This document shows positions 1-7,120 of a stretch of 7,367 nucleotides of DNA, in pieces. Below the pieces are notes generated by a model. That model was not told where the DNA came from. It saw nothing but the letters and a program-made list of their open reading frames with translations, and did not search any database. The translations under genes and the position numbers were made by a program. Location: NCBI GenBank assembly GCA_002498605.1, contig DAHY01000011.1, forward strand, positions 1 through 7,367. The letters are read 5' to 3'. Every line of letters begins with the position of its first letter. Position 1 is the first letter of the stretch. The DNA comes from Methanomassiliicoccaceae archaeon UBA404 (GTDB lineage: Archaea; Thermoplasmatota; Thermoplasmata; Methanomassiliicoccales; Methanomethylophilaceae).

Positions 1-12
1 AAAATCTTCCCT

Positions 13-26
13 AGTTTTATTTACTC
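13..26 (+). promoter_or_regulatory. Possible TATA box for the TPR gene
   Basis: An AT-rich stretch, TTTTATTTA, is centred near base 19. That is about 27 bases before the ATG at 46, the distance expected between an archaeal TATA box and the transcription start. If real, the mRNA would be leaderless or nearly so. No Shine-Dalgarno sequence precedes either GTG 37 or ATG 46. The upstream edge of the window is too close to judge a BRE element, and the reading frame is open through this stretch, so it could instead be coding. Confidence 0.3.
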
Positions 27-45
27 TGTCGGGAATGTGTATCCG

Positions 46-3000
46 ATGGGTACGGGACCGATATTTCACAGCTCCTCAGATCTGGCTATATGGAAGAGAC
101 TTACAGGATCCGGAGGAGGCAAATTTTCCTTCGGCAGGAAGCCTGCGTCTCCTGAAAATATAGCGGACGAAGTGCTGTCATTGAAAGGTCCGGTCGATTC
201 GGCGATACTCGTGAAACTCATGGATACCCTCTATGATTCAGGGAGTGAACGTTTGGAATCTTTGCTGACGGAGCTCACGCTTAAACAGAAATCTTCCGAC
301 ACTTCTCCCACATTGGAAGCCGCCCTGCTGTTTCATAAGATGGGCAACACCGAGAAAGCAAAGAATCTGCTCGGTTCCGTCGGCGAAGCTCAAAATGCGC
401 CTCTGAAGAACATAGTCCGCGCCCGCCTGCTTCTTGATGAAAAAGACATGTCATCCGCAAAAGTCGTGCTTGTACACGGAAGATGCAGCGATCCCCTGGA
501 TTTGAGAATATACAAGATGCTGGAAGAAGCGGATCCCGGCGGCGGATGGATGTATTACAGAAATATTGAGCTGTTGCATGCCGGACGCAATACCGTCGCC
601 TGCGGAGCTTCGGACACCGACATTCCTCAGAAAAGACTTTACGACATATACGGCGAATGGCATAAAGGAAACAGAGACGCCGCCGGCAAAGCACTTGCCA
701 ATTCCGCGGAGTATGCGGATGACGACGGGGACTTTGTCCTTGCCGCGGCCAGAATGGCGGCCGACGAAGAAGATTGGCATTCTTCCGAAATGCTTTATGA
801 TCGTATTATCGAAAAAGGATGTACTTTCACACTGTGCGAAGCCGCCCGGGTTTCTCTTATGGGCGGTAACATCGATAAAGCGATGAATCTGTATCACATA
901 GCCGAAAACGAAGACCCACATTCCCCTTTGGTGCTGAAAGGATTGATTGAAGCTAACGTAAAACTCGGCTTCAAGGATGATATGGTCAACAATATCCTCA
1001 CACTTCTCGATTCGGAATTCGCAGATTTGGAGATACATTTGGAATGCGCCGAAATTCTTGTTTCCGAGGGAATGCACATTCAGGCAGATCCTATAATCCG
1101 CAGAATATTGATGAATTATCCCGAAAACGTCGAGGCCAACTTATTGATGTCGAAAAACGAAATGGCCCTCGACAATCTCAATGCCGCACTCGATTCGGTG
1201 AACACCGCAGTCAAGACCGGAGGCGATAACCGCGAATCCCGTCTTCAGCGCGCAAGAGTCTGGTTCGCCATGGGAAAACCCGAAAAAGCAATGAAGGACG
1301 CCCGGACCCTGTTAAGGGATAATCCCGAGGATTTGGAAGCATTGATTTTTATCAAAGATATTTACGCGTATCAGGGCAAAAGGCACAAAACTCTGGAAAT
1401 GTACGATAAAATTCTGGATATCGATCCGGAGAATGCCCAGATTATTTTGGAATACTCCGAAGCCAAGATGCATAAAGGGGATGCCGAAGGGTCACTGATA
1501 TCATTTAGAAGAGCCATCGCGGCAGATCCCCGTCCTGCGAATTTCATATCCGTTGTCAAGCTGCTCGTAAATGACAAAATGTACCGTGATGCCGTCAATC
1601 TGTGTGAAGAAATGGATGACAGATACGGTGCGATAGCCACTGTAAAAATGCTCAGGGGCAATGCGGAATATGCCCTGGGGGAATATCTTAAAGCTTCGGT
1701 TTCCTTTGCCGCGGCAGCCGCACTTGCGCCCAAATCTTCAGAAATCTGGCACTCCAAAGGAATGGCCGATGAGGCCGCCGGAGATTTGGATTCCGCCGAA
1801 GACGCATTCAACCGGGCTGTTCTGATAGATCTGGATAATCCCGAATACTGGATATCGAAGGCCGCCATACAGGAACGGAAGAAGGATTACAGCGGTGCGG
1901 TGGAGTCGCTTAACCGGGTGATAGAACTTAAGCCGGACAATCTGTACGCTCTCGTAAAGAAAGGAATGATATTTTCCAAAGTCGGAAAATATGACGAATC
2001 CCTGTTCTTTTTGGATATGGCCATCATGGTCAATACCTGGAACAAAGATATTTACGACATCAAAAAAGAAATCTGCATACACGCCGGAAAATACGAAGAG
2101 GCCATTGCCGTCTGCATGGAAATCATGGCTATAGATTCCGGCGATATCTATGCCGTGGTGGACGCAGCCGACTGTATGATGAGAATAGGGGAAAGATCCG
2201 AAGCTTTATCGCTTATCGATACCAAACTTCTGAAAAATCCCAAGTCCGTGCCGTTATTGCTTTCTAAAAAATCCATACTCACATCCATGGGCAATTATCC
2301 GGAATTGATTGCGGTCTGTTATCGCATACTTGAGCGGGATCCCGGCAACCGTTCGGTAAAAATGGACCTCGCTCAGGCTTTGGCCAACAACGGGGATATG
2401 GTGTCCGCCGACCGCATCCGTATGGAACTGTACAACGAAGACGCATCATTGGAACCTTTGGAAGAAGAAGCTGATGCGGAAGAAGAGGTCGAAGCCGTCG
2501 AGGTTTCAGAGCCGGATGCTCAATCTCTGTTCAATATCGCCCGTTCGCTGTATTCCACCGGGGATATGATAGGCGCGGCGAGAATGACCGAAAGAGCATT
2601 GGAGGCGGATCCGGGAAATACGGATTTCATATCATTCCGTGTTGAGATTTATGTCGCATCCCGCGATTTCAAAGGGGCCATTGCGGAGATTGAAAGAGGT
2701 TTGGAATACGCCGGACCCAATGCGGATCTGTTTGAACTCGAAGGAAACATACTTGCGATGATCGAAGATTATCAGGGTGCCGCGGAAGCATACAGCAAGT
2801 CAATAGAAATGGGCAACAACGGGCACGACATACACGTCAAACGCGGGGATGTCCATATGATGAACGGGAACAAAGACGAAGCGATTTCCGATTATATGGC
2901 GGCGGTATCGAAATCCGGCCCGGACAACACTTCCCGTATCCGTTTGGCATCCATTTACATTTCCGACGGAAACATCGATGAAGCCGACAGAATAATACAG

Positions 3001-3747
3001 ACCGTACTGTCCGTTGAACCGGGCAACAGTGAAGCACTGGGCATCAAGGCAGAAATATACTCCGAGCAGGAAAATACCGAAGGTCTGATTGAAATCTACG
3101 AACAATTGTCCGAAGAGGATGCGGACGAAGACGCACTGAGAAAGGTTTCTTCGATTTTGTCCAAACACGGTCTGCAGAAAGAATCTTCGGTGCTTTCCAT
3201 GAAAGCGGCCGGCCAATCCCCAATCACCGAAACGGATGTGCCGGACAACATCAAAAGACTTGCCGAAAAATTACTGCGCAGGGCCTATGTAAGCAAGCGG
3301 TCTTTGGACGATCCCGGAATATTAAACGTGCTGGAAACCGATGATGAAACCGCCGTCAAAGTTCGGGATTATCTTGCCGACATGAGAGCATACGGAGTCA
3401 TCGAACCCGGTACGCCGGAATTTGACAGAATGGAATCCCTCTCCTATTATGCTGTGGTAAGAGCGGGACTCGAGAATATAGACACGAACCCGATAATCAC
3501 AATTCCGTCCGCATTCGTGGCGGGTGGCACAAAGGATGCCGATGAAGCCAAAACACTGGTTTCATACATATTCGAAACATTCGACTGCGACATCCGGATA
3601 GATTTCCTGTCCAAAGAATTAACTGATCTGGCTTATGAGCTGGACGAAAATATTTCTATATACGAAATAATGAAAAACCACAAACTCGGAGTTTACAGTG
3701 CCAGAGCCGTAAAAGAACTCAGTAGTTTAGCATCGGGGACTTCATGA
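46..3747 (+). CDS. Giant TPR-repeat scaffold protein with unknown C-terminal domain
   Basis: Encodes about 1,233 residues, almost all amphipathic helix pairs of the tetratricopeptide type. Typical repeat signatures are G-x-x-x-x-A at the helix A/B turn and an A-x-x-x-x-P exit, for example MGKPEKAMKDARTLLRDNP near residue 410, AGDLDSAEDAFNRAVLIDLD near 580 and TGDMIGAARMTERALEADPG near 840. Clear repeats run from about 265-300 and 400-770, and again from 828-1028. Between the blocks lies a Glu/Asp-rich linker (about 803-826). The last 170 residues are not TPR and match no family I know. There is no signal peptide or membrane segment, so it is probably cytosolic. TPR arrays bind proteins; the partner cannot be inferred. 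ATG at 46 was chosen over GTG at 37 because an AT-rich box lies about 27 bases upstream. The frame is open to the window edge, so the true start could be further upstream. It ends with TGA, overlapping the convergent truD gene. Repeat type is secure; function is unknown. Confidence 0.9.
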   Translation: MGTGPIFHSSSDLAIWKRLTGSGGGKFSFGRKPASPENIADEVLSLKGPVDSAILVKLMDTLYDSGSERLESLLTELTLKQKSSDTSPTLEAALLFHKMGNTEKAKNLLGSVGEAQNAPLKNIVRARLLLDEKDMSSAKVVLVHGRCSDPLDLRIYKMLEEADPGGGWMYYRNIELLHAGRNTVACGASDTDIPQKRLYDIYGEWHKGNRDAAGKALANSAEYADDDGDFVLAAARMAADEEDWHSSEMLYDRIIEKGCTFTLCEAARVSLMGGNIDKAMNLYHIAENEDPHSPLVLKGLIEANVKLGFKDDMVNNILTLLDSEFADLEIHLECAEILVSEGMHIQADPIIRRILMNYPENVEANLLMSKNEMALDNLNAALDSVNTAVKTGGDNRESRLQRARVWFAMGKPEKAMKDARTLLRDNPEDLEALIFIKDIYAYQGKRHKTLEMYDKILDIDPENAQIILEYSEAKMHKGDAEGSLISFRRAIAADPRPANFISVVKLLVNDKMYRDAVNLCEEMDDRYGAIATVKMLRGNAEYALGEYLKASVSFAAAAALAPKSSEIWHSKGMADEAAGDLDSAEDAFNRAVLIDLDNPEYWISKAAIQERKKDYSGAVESLNRVIELKPDNLYALVKKGMIFSKVGKYDESLFFLDMAIMVNTWNKDIYDIKKEICIHAGKYEEAIAVCMEIMAIDSGDIYAVVDAADCMMRIGERSEALSLIDTKLLKNPKSVPLLLSKKSILTSMGNYPELIAVCYRILERDPGNRSVKMDLAQALANNGDMVSADRIRMELYNEDASLEPLEEEADAEEEVEAVEVSEPDAQSLFNIARSLYSTGDMIGAARMTERALEADPGNTDFISFRVEIYVASRDFKGAIAEIERGLEYAGPNADLFELEGNILAMIEDYQGAAEAYSKSIEMGNNGHDIHVKRGDVHMMNGNKDEAISDYMAAVSKSGPDNTSRIRLASIYISDGNIDEADRIIQTVLSVEPGNSEALGIKAEIYSEQENTEGLIEIYEQLSEEDADEDALRKVSSILSKHGLQKESSVLSMKAAGQSPITETDVPDNIKRLAEKLLRRAYVSKRSLDDPGILNVLETDDETAVKVRDYLADMRAYGVIEPGTPEFDRMESLSYYAVVRAGLENIDTNPIITIPSAFVAGGTKDADEAKTLVSYIFETFDCDIRIDFLSKELTDLAYELDENISIYEIMKNHKLGVYSARAVKELSSLASGTS
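2443..2514 (+). other. Acidic linker between the two TPR blocks
   Basis: This part of the TPR gene encodes a low-complexity run dominated by Glu, Asp, Ala and Val (LEPLEEEADAEEEVEAVEVS). It interrupts otherwise regular helix pairs and probably forms a flexible or solvent-exposed hinge between a long N-terminal and a shorter C-terminal TPR solenoid. It may also bind a basic partner, but that is inference. Confidence 0.6.
3226..3747 (+). other. Unrecognised C-terminal domain of the TPR protein
   Basis: The last 170 or so residues lack the TPR pattern and contain mixed helix and strand, so they look like a separate folded domain. The first part is helical, with a basic patch (EKLLRRAYVSKR) and then DDETAVKVRDYLADMRAYG followed by a Pro/Gly turn (IEPGTPEF). 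Next comes a short hydrophobic strand and a Gly-containing loop, ITIPSAFVAGGTKDADEAK. The tail, SIYEIMKNHKLGVYSARAVK, has the spacing of a helix-turn-helix. I cannot assign a family. Possible readings are a winged-helix-like region or a lineage-specific cap on the TPR solenoid. Confidence 0.5.
3719..3747. other. 29-base convergent overlap of truD and the TPR gene
   Basis: The two genes run toward each other and share their last 29 bases, stop codons included. The shared DNA encodes the final MKSPMLNY of TruD on one strand and the final LSSLASGTS of the TPR protein on the other. The conserved TruD segment GNYATTLMREFMK lies almost wholly outside it. There is no space for a terminator between the genes, so at least one transcript must run antisense into its neighbour. 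Confidence 0.9.
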
Positions 3748-5023
3748 ACTCCCTCATCAGCGTGGTTGCGTAATTTCCTTTGGACAATGCAAACTCCACG
3801 TCGTAGTATCCGTCTCCCAGGGAATAATTCAAATCGTTTACGGTACAGATCACTTCTCTCCGGGTGCCCTTGGAACTGCACAGGGACAACTTCGGCACTA
3901 TAAAGTCCGAAGCTTGGATTCCTTCGGCTTCAATCACGGACGATTCAATTTCACCCATGATTCCGTCCTGTATCTCCGTATCGCTGCCGAACAGAACAAT
4001 GGAAACAAAAGCCCTTCCCGTTTTTACCTGATGGGAAACCAGATCGAGATTTCTGGACGTGGCTATCACAGGGTGATCGTGATCCGGTATGCCGTCAACG
4101 GTCAGGGGAATGACGGTGTCTCCTTCCACGGGAAGATTCAACGGCAATCCGCGTTCCATTCTTTTGCTCAGCATAATGTTGAACAGGTATGATTGGTAAG
4201 CGTGAACAAACATCATTTGCAAATTTTTGGGAAGCACGGATATGGAGCCCGCCCAATCATCGGGATTGTTCATCAGATGGCCGACCATGGTTTTTTCGAA
4301 TCCCAAAGATTCCGGCATGAGTCCCAATAAATTTTTCCAATCTTCTCTTTCGGTCAATTCCTTTCTGACCGCAATAATTTCTTCCGATTCGAATTCCGAA
4401 GGTTCGGACAGATAAGTTCTGACGGCACCTTCGAGATTTCCGCGTATAATCTGTTCGCCCACAAGATGAGTGACCGGTCTTACCACGCCGAAACGCTGTA
4501 CGCCGAAATAGTTGGGAAATCCTCCGGTACTTTTAACATCGGAAACAACGGAATCGAGTATTTCGGGAACCTCGGACATTTCCGTTTCGATGTCCCGCAC
4601 CCTTACCGAAAAGCTGTTACCGGTCAGATCTCCAAGTTTTACGGGTTTCTTTGACGTGTATATATCAGAAAATCCGATGTCTTTCAAATCCACCCTGTTT
4701 AACAAATCGGGAGGGCCGTCAAAAGACATGAGCTGTGACGTAACCGCACGTTTGTCTTTGGTTCCGGCAAATCCGATTCTTTCTCTGGATATGCCCATGA
4801 ATTTGCCCATAAGGCGAATCATACGGTTTGTTTCCCAGTTGTTGCTGGTAACCCTTGCGATGGTGTATCTTCCTTTTTCATCTTCGGGAGGGCCGTCGGA
4901 TATCTCAGTTACCCTGAAATCTTCCGGATAAACTTTAATTCTGCCTCCGGTACCATCGGCACCGCTGAGATAGTACAGCATGCCAATTTCTGTTTCATCG
5001 GTGTCGCAGGGACGATAACTCAT
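3719..5023 (-). CDS. truD: tRNA pseudouridine synthase TruD
   Basis: TruD/Pus7-family enzyme of 434 residues that isomerises uridine to pseudouridine in tRNA; position 13 is the usual TruD target. The N-terminus carries the family's substrate-proximal segment (GGRIKVYPEDFRVTEI, residues 25-40). The catalytic motif is GFAGTKDKRAVTSQ at about 84-97, with Asp90 as the expected nucleophile. NYFGVQRFG at 171-179 is the second hallmark motif, and GNYATTLMREFMK near 416-428 is the conserved C-terminal segment. The length suits archaeal TruD, which has the large TRUD insertion in the middle. ATG at 5023 is preferred: an in-frame TTG at 5044 would overlap rpoL and add seven residues outside the family pattern. 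The start follows the rpoL stop by one base (TAA-G-ATG), so translation is probably coupled. A GGAG lies 13 bases upstream, rather far for a Shine-Dalgarno sequence. The gene stops with TGA, 29 bases inside the convergent TPR gene. Confidence 0.96.
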   Translation of the reverse strand: MSYRPCDTDETEIGMLYYLSGADGTGGRIKVYPEDFRVTEISDGPPEDEKGRYTIARVTSNNWETNRMIRLMGKFMGISRERIGFAGTKDKRAVTSQLMSFDGPPDLLNRVDLKDIGFSDIYTSKKPVKLGDLTGNSFSVRVRDIETEMSEVPEILDSVVSDVKSTGGFPNYFGVQRFGVVRPVTHLVGEQIIRGNLEGAVRTYLSEPSEFESEEIIAVRKELTEREDWKNLLGLMPESLGFEKTMVGHLMNNPDDWAGSISVLPKNLQMMFVHAYQSYLFNIMLSKRMERGLPLNLPVEGDTVIPLTVDGIPDHDHPVIATSRNLDLVSHQVKTGRAFVSIVLFGSDTEIQDGIMGEIESSVIEAEGIQASDFIVPKLSLCSSKGTRREVICTVNDLNYSLGDGYYDVEFALSKGNYATTLMREFMKSPMLNY

Positions 5024-5024
5024 C

Positions 5025-5279
5025 TTAGGACAATAACTCCGCAAAGTATTCGGAAAGGCTGTCTGCGGCCTGTTTCAAAGCAGTCAGAGGATCTCCTTTT
5101 CCGACCTGAACGAAAAGAATATTGTCTTCCAGCTCGGGGTGTTTTTCGATATGTCTTACAAGAACAACGTCCGGGTTTCTGTACAACATGTCGATAAGAG
5201 GCTGGATAATCGTAACATCCTTGTCCTTAAGTCCGAGGCTGATGGAATTGTCGGTCTTCTCGACAATATAAGTCTTCAT
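5025..5279 (-). CDS. rpoL: DNA-directed RNA polymerase subunit L (Rpo11)
   Basis: Small protein of 84 residues matching archaeal RpoL/Rpo11, the partner of Rpo3 (RpoD) in the RNA polymerase assembly platform, equivalent to bacterial alpha and eukaryotic Rpb11. Its layout follows the family. It opens with a strand (MKTYIVEKTDNSISLGL), then has a core helix with NPDV, HPELEDNILFVQV (the usual HPL-D-P strand), and a C-terminal helix starting GDPLTALKQAADSL. One departure is visible: the family's E-D-H-T-L-x-N-L-L core reads K-D-V-T-I-I-Q-P-L here, losing the His and Asn. ATG at 5279 was chosen over GTG at 5288 because MKTYIVEK aligns with the usual MEIKILE start and because of the TATA-like box upstream. 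It is 48 bases after the ligase stop and one base before truD. Assignment is by family pattern only; a distant Rpo11 paralogue is possible. Confidence 0.8.
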   Translation of the reverse strand: MKTYIVEKTDNSISLGLKDKDVTIIQPLIDMLYRNPDVVLVRHIEKHPELEDNILFVQVGKGDPLTALKQAADSLSEYFAELLS

Positions 5280-5295
5280 GCGCCTCACAATCCCT

Positions 5296-5310
5296 GCTTA
5301 TATCTTAAAC
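5296..5310 (-). promoter_or_regulatory. Possible TATA box for rpoL-truD
   Basis: In the gap after the ligase gene, the minus strand reads GTTTAAGATATAAGC. The AT-rich core is centred about 23 bases before the ATG at 5279, suiting an archaeal promoter with a leaderless transcript. It would let rpoL-truD be transcribed apart from the ligase. No strong Shine-Dalgarno site precedes the ATG. The box is imperfect, and a short gap can be AT-rich by chance. Confidence 0.4.
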
Positions 5311-5327
5311 TTTTGTACAATGAACCG

Positions 5328-7088
5328 TTAAGTACCGTCGGGATTTTCTTCCTGAAGGAGATAAATCTGTGTAATTTCCGAGTAGGTGGTACATTCCGTC
5401 GCATCTTTGTCGTCACGTACTCTGCCGGTAAATCTGGGAAAACGTATACCCAACCCCGCACCTTCCTTGATATGTCCCATTGATGCCGTGTGTATCGGAC
5501 TTATGCTTATTTCCGCGCCCGTGACTTCTAAAATCACATAGGGTTCGAACCAGACATCGGGAATCATTTTGGCGTTTATCAGAGAAGGGATTCTTTCGCT
5601 TCTGTACGGTTCAAGCATTTCCGGGAGCTTATCCAAAAACTCGTCGTCGAAACCGGTGCCCAGTTTGCAAACCGTGCCGAACACTCCCTCATCCTCGTCA
5701 TATGCCGCCATAAGCAATGCTCCGTACTTTCCCGCCCTCCGTCCCATACCGTAGAAAGCCCCCACAACGGCCAGATCGAAGGTGTCCACCAAAGCCTGAT
5801 GATAATCCTTTTTGTATTTGATCCAAAGAAATCCTCTGGCTCCTGCTCTGTACACGGAGTCTTCAGCAACGGATTTGGCCATGATGCCTTCGCATTTGGC
5901 CGCCAGAGCTTCATCGAAGAATTGCTGACCCTCTTCCGGGGAGGAAACGATTCTCATGGTGGTCATCAGAATGTTTTCCGAAATTTCGAAATTATTTTCT
6001 ATTGCGGAACGACGGCTAAGATAAGGCTCGGAAGTCATGTCTTTTCCGTTCACGTAAAGCAAATCGAACAGAAACATGTGTACCGGATAGTCTTTCACCG
6101 CATCGTCCATGCCGTGTTTCTTTCTGCGATGCGTGACTTCCTGGAAAGGCAGCATGTTTCCGGTTTCCGTATCCACGGCCACGGCTTCCCCCTCTACTAT
6201 GGCGTCTTCGGCACGGCAGTGAATCCTCAGGGATTCCGCTATGTCCGGGAAATTGGACGTCAGATCTTCCAGTCTTCTCGAATACAGTTTTACGGAATCT
6301 TTTGTTATGTGGGCCTGAATGCGTATCCCGTCGTATTTGTATTCCATTGCGCATTTGCCGTCAAGTTTTTCCACGGTGTCGGGGATGGATCTCAACCGTT
6401 CGGCCAACATGACTTTCAACGGGCTTCCGACGCTGACATGTATGGCCCGTACCGCCTCCATGCCACCCTCGGCAATGGTATGTGCCACACGTCCCAAATC
6501 ACATGTGACGTTGTATGCCCGTTCAATGTCCGGGCGGTCTTCTTTTTCGGCGAAAGCATCGGCCAAAGCATCCAGTATCGTCATGGCTCCGGCCCCGACC
6601 CTCATTTTGCCGGTGACTATCCGGCAAAGGTATCGGGCTTCCACGGGTTCGGAATCGTGGAGCAGGTTGGAGAGAAGTTTGGTTTTTTTGTCCTGAGAAT
6701 CTCTTCCTTCCGAATTTTCTATGTTGACAAGTCCTTTCACAACCCGTTCCAATGTCAGCGGATCCGAGAAAAGCGTCATCTGTTTCTTGTTCTTAATCAA
6801 TTTTTCCGCGGCGGTACCCGGGTCGCCTTCTTCGATGACAATATCCGTAACTTTGGATTCGGGAATTCCCGCCGTGGCCGAAATGGCTTTTATGATAAGT
6901 TTGTCGGACATCCCCAGAACCTGGGGGTAAAAATCGGGGCGCAGTTTTCCCTGTGTCAGAAACACGACGTCGGAAATCTCGTCGGTACCCACGGTTTTAA
7001 AAAATTCCGACAGTATGGCCGTCATCGCAAGACGGCTGGGTTCAGCCTCTATGCGATCGAAAGTGTCGGCCAGATTCTTGAAAAGCAT
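5328..7088 (-). CDS. lig: ATP-dependent DNA ligase
   Basis: Archaeal/eukaryotic DNA ligase I-type enzyme of 586 residues, the usual length. It seals nicks in replication (Okazaki fragments) and repair by adenylating an active-site lysine. The N-terminal DNA-binding domain (about 1-215) contains ARYLCRIVTGKMRVGAG and CDLGRVAHTI, both typical. The nucleotidyltransferase domain has motif I, EYKYDGIRIQ, with catalytic Lys251; motif III around SRRLEDLTSNFPDI (270-283); motif IIIa HMFLFDLLYVNG (337-348); motif IV EGIMAKS (400-406); and motif V WIKYKKDY (422-429). The OB-fold domain ends with motif VI GLGIRFPRFTGRVRDDK (about 545-561). All catalytic motifs are intact. A short PCNA-binding motif, QMTLF, is at 103-107. 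It starts at ATG 7088, 24 bases after the helicase stop, in the same direction, and may share that transcript or use its own promoter. Confidence 0.98.
   Translation of the reverse strand: MLFKNLADTFDRIEAEPSRLAMTAILSEFFKTVGTDEISDVVFLTQGKLRPDFYPQVLGMSDKLIIKAISATAGIPESKVTDIVIEEGDPGTAAEKLIKNKKQMTLFSDPLTLERVVKGLVNIENSEGRDSQDKKTKLLSNLLHDSEPVEARYLCRIVTGKMRVGAGAMTILDALADAFAEKEDRPDIERAYNVTCDLGRVAHTIAEGGMEAVRAIHVSVGSPLKVMLAERLRSIPDTVEKLDGKCAMEYKYDGIRIQAHITKDSVKLYSRRLEDLTSNFPDIAESLRIHCRAEDAIVEGEAVAVDTETGNMLPFQEVTHRRKKHGMDDAVKDYPVHMFLFDLLYVNGKDMTSEPYLSRRSAIENNFEISENILMTTMRIVSSPEEGQQFFDEALAAKCEGIMAKSVAEDSVYRAGARGFLWIKYKKDYHQALVDTFDLAVVGAFYGMGRRAGKYGALLMAAYDEDEGVFGTVCKLGTGFDDEFLDKLPEMLEPYRSERIPSLINAKMIPDVWFEPYVILEVTGAEISISPIHTASMGHIKEGAGLGIRFPRFTGRVRDDKDATECTTYSEITQIYLLQEENPDGT
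6768..6782 (-). other. Probable PCNA-binding motif in DNA ligase
   Basis: Encodes QMTLF followed by SDPLTLERV in the N-terminal DNA-binding domain (residues 103-107). The known shortened PCNA-interacting motif of Pyrococcus furiosus ligase, QKSFF, sits at an equivalent place and is also followed by a PLT segment. Position and flanking residues therefore support the same role here, tethering the ligase to the sliding clamp. This rests on remembered family similarity, not on an alignment. Confidence 0.55.
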
Positions 7089-7092
7089 AATA

Positions 7093-7103
7093 TGACCATG
7101 TCA
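7093..7103. repeat. Short inverted repeat upstream of lig
   Basis: TGAC-CAT-GTCA forms perfect 4-base arms around a 3-base centre, in the 24-base gap before the ligase start. It lies where a transcription start or operator would be expected. An 11-base element this short can easily arise by chance, so a regulatory role is only a possibility. Confidence 0.2.
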
Positions 7104-7110
7104 AAGGGGG

Positions 7111-7120
7111 TATTAATTAT
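7111..7120 (-). promoter_or_regulatory. Possible TATA box for the DNA ligase gene
   Basis: The minus strand reads ATAATTAATA across the helicase stop codon, centred about 27 bases before the ligase ATG. That spacing would again give a leaderless transcript. Only a weak GGTCA resembles a Shine-Dalgarno sequence upstream of the ATG. The box overlaps coding sequence and could be fortuitous, since the short gap also suits simple read-through from the helicase gene. Confidence 0.3.

Noticed and set aside
111..119. Strong Shine-Dalgarno-like GGAGGAGG run near the start of the TPR gene
   Set aside because: It encodes Gly-Gly-Gly within the reading frame, and no ATG, GTG or TTG follows in frame at a suitable distance, so it does not mark an internal start.
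451..1077. Open frame of 208 codons on the minus strand inside the TPR gene
   Set aside because: It is long, but it overlaps clear coding sequence and its translation shows no recognisable domain.
1371..1868. Open frame of 165 codons on the minus strand inside the TPR gene
   Set aside because: It lies opposite strongly TPR-like coding sequence, its translation is Ser/Ala/Leu-rich without motifs, and it has no promoter or ribosome site. It is a shadow frame.
3668..3685. T-rich stretch on the minus strand downstream of truD as a terminator
   Set aside because: The T-run is short and interrupted, and it lies within TPR coding sequence. It is too weak to call without transcript ends.
4512..4931. 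Open frame of 139 codons on the plus strand inside truD
   Set aside because: It is antisense to conserved TruD motifs, and its translation is Ser/Pro-rich with no family resemblance.
5024..5044. Earlier TTG start for truD
   Set aside because: It would overlap rpoL and add seven residues outside the conserved N-terminal pattern. ATG at 5023, one base after the rpoL stop, is the better choice.
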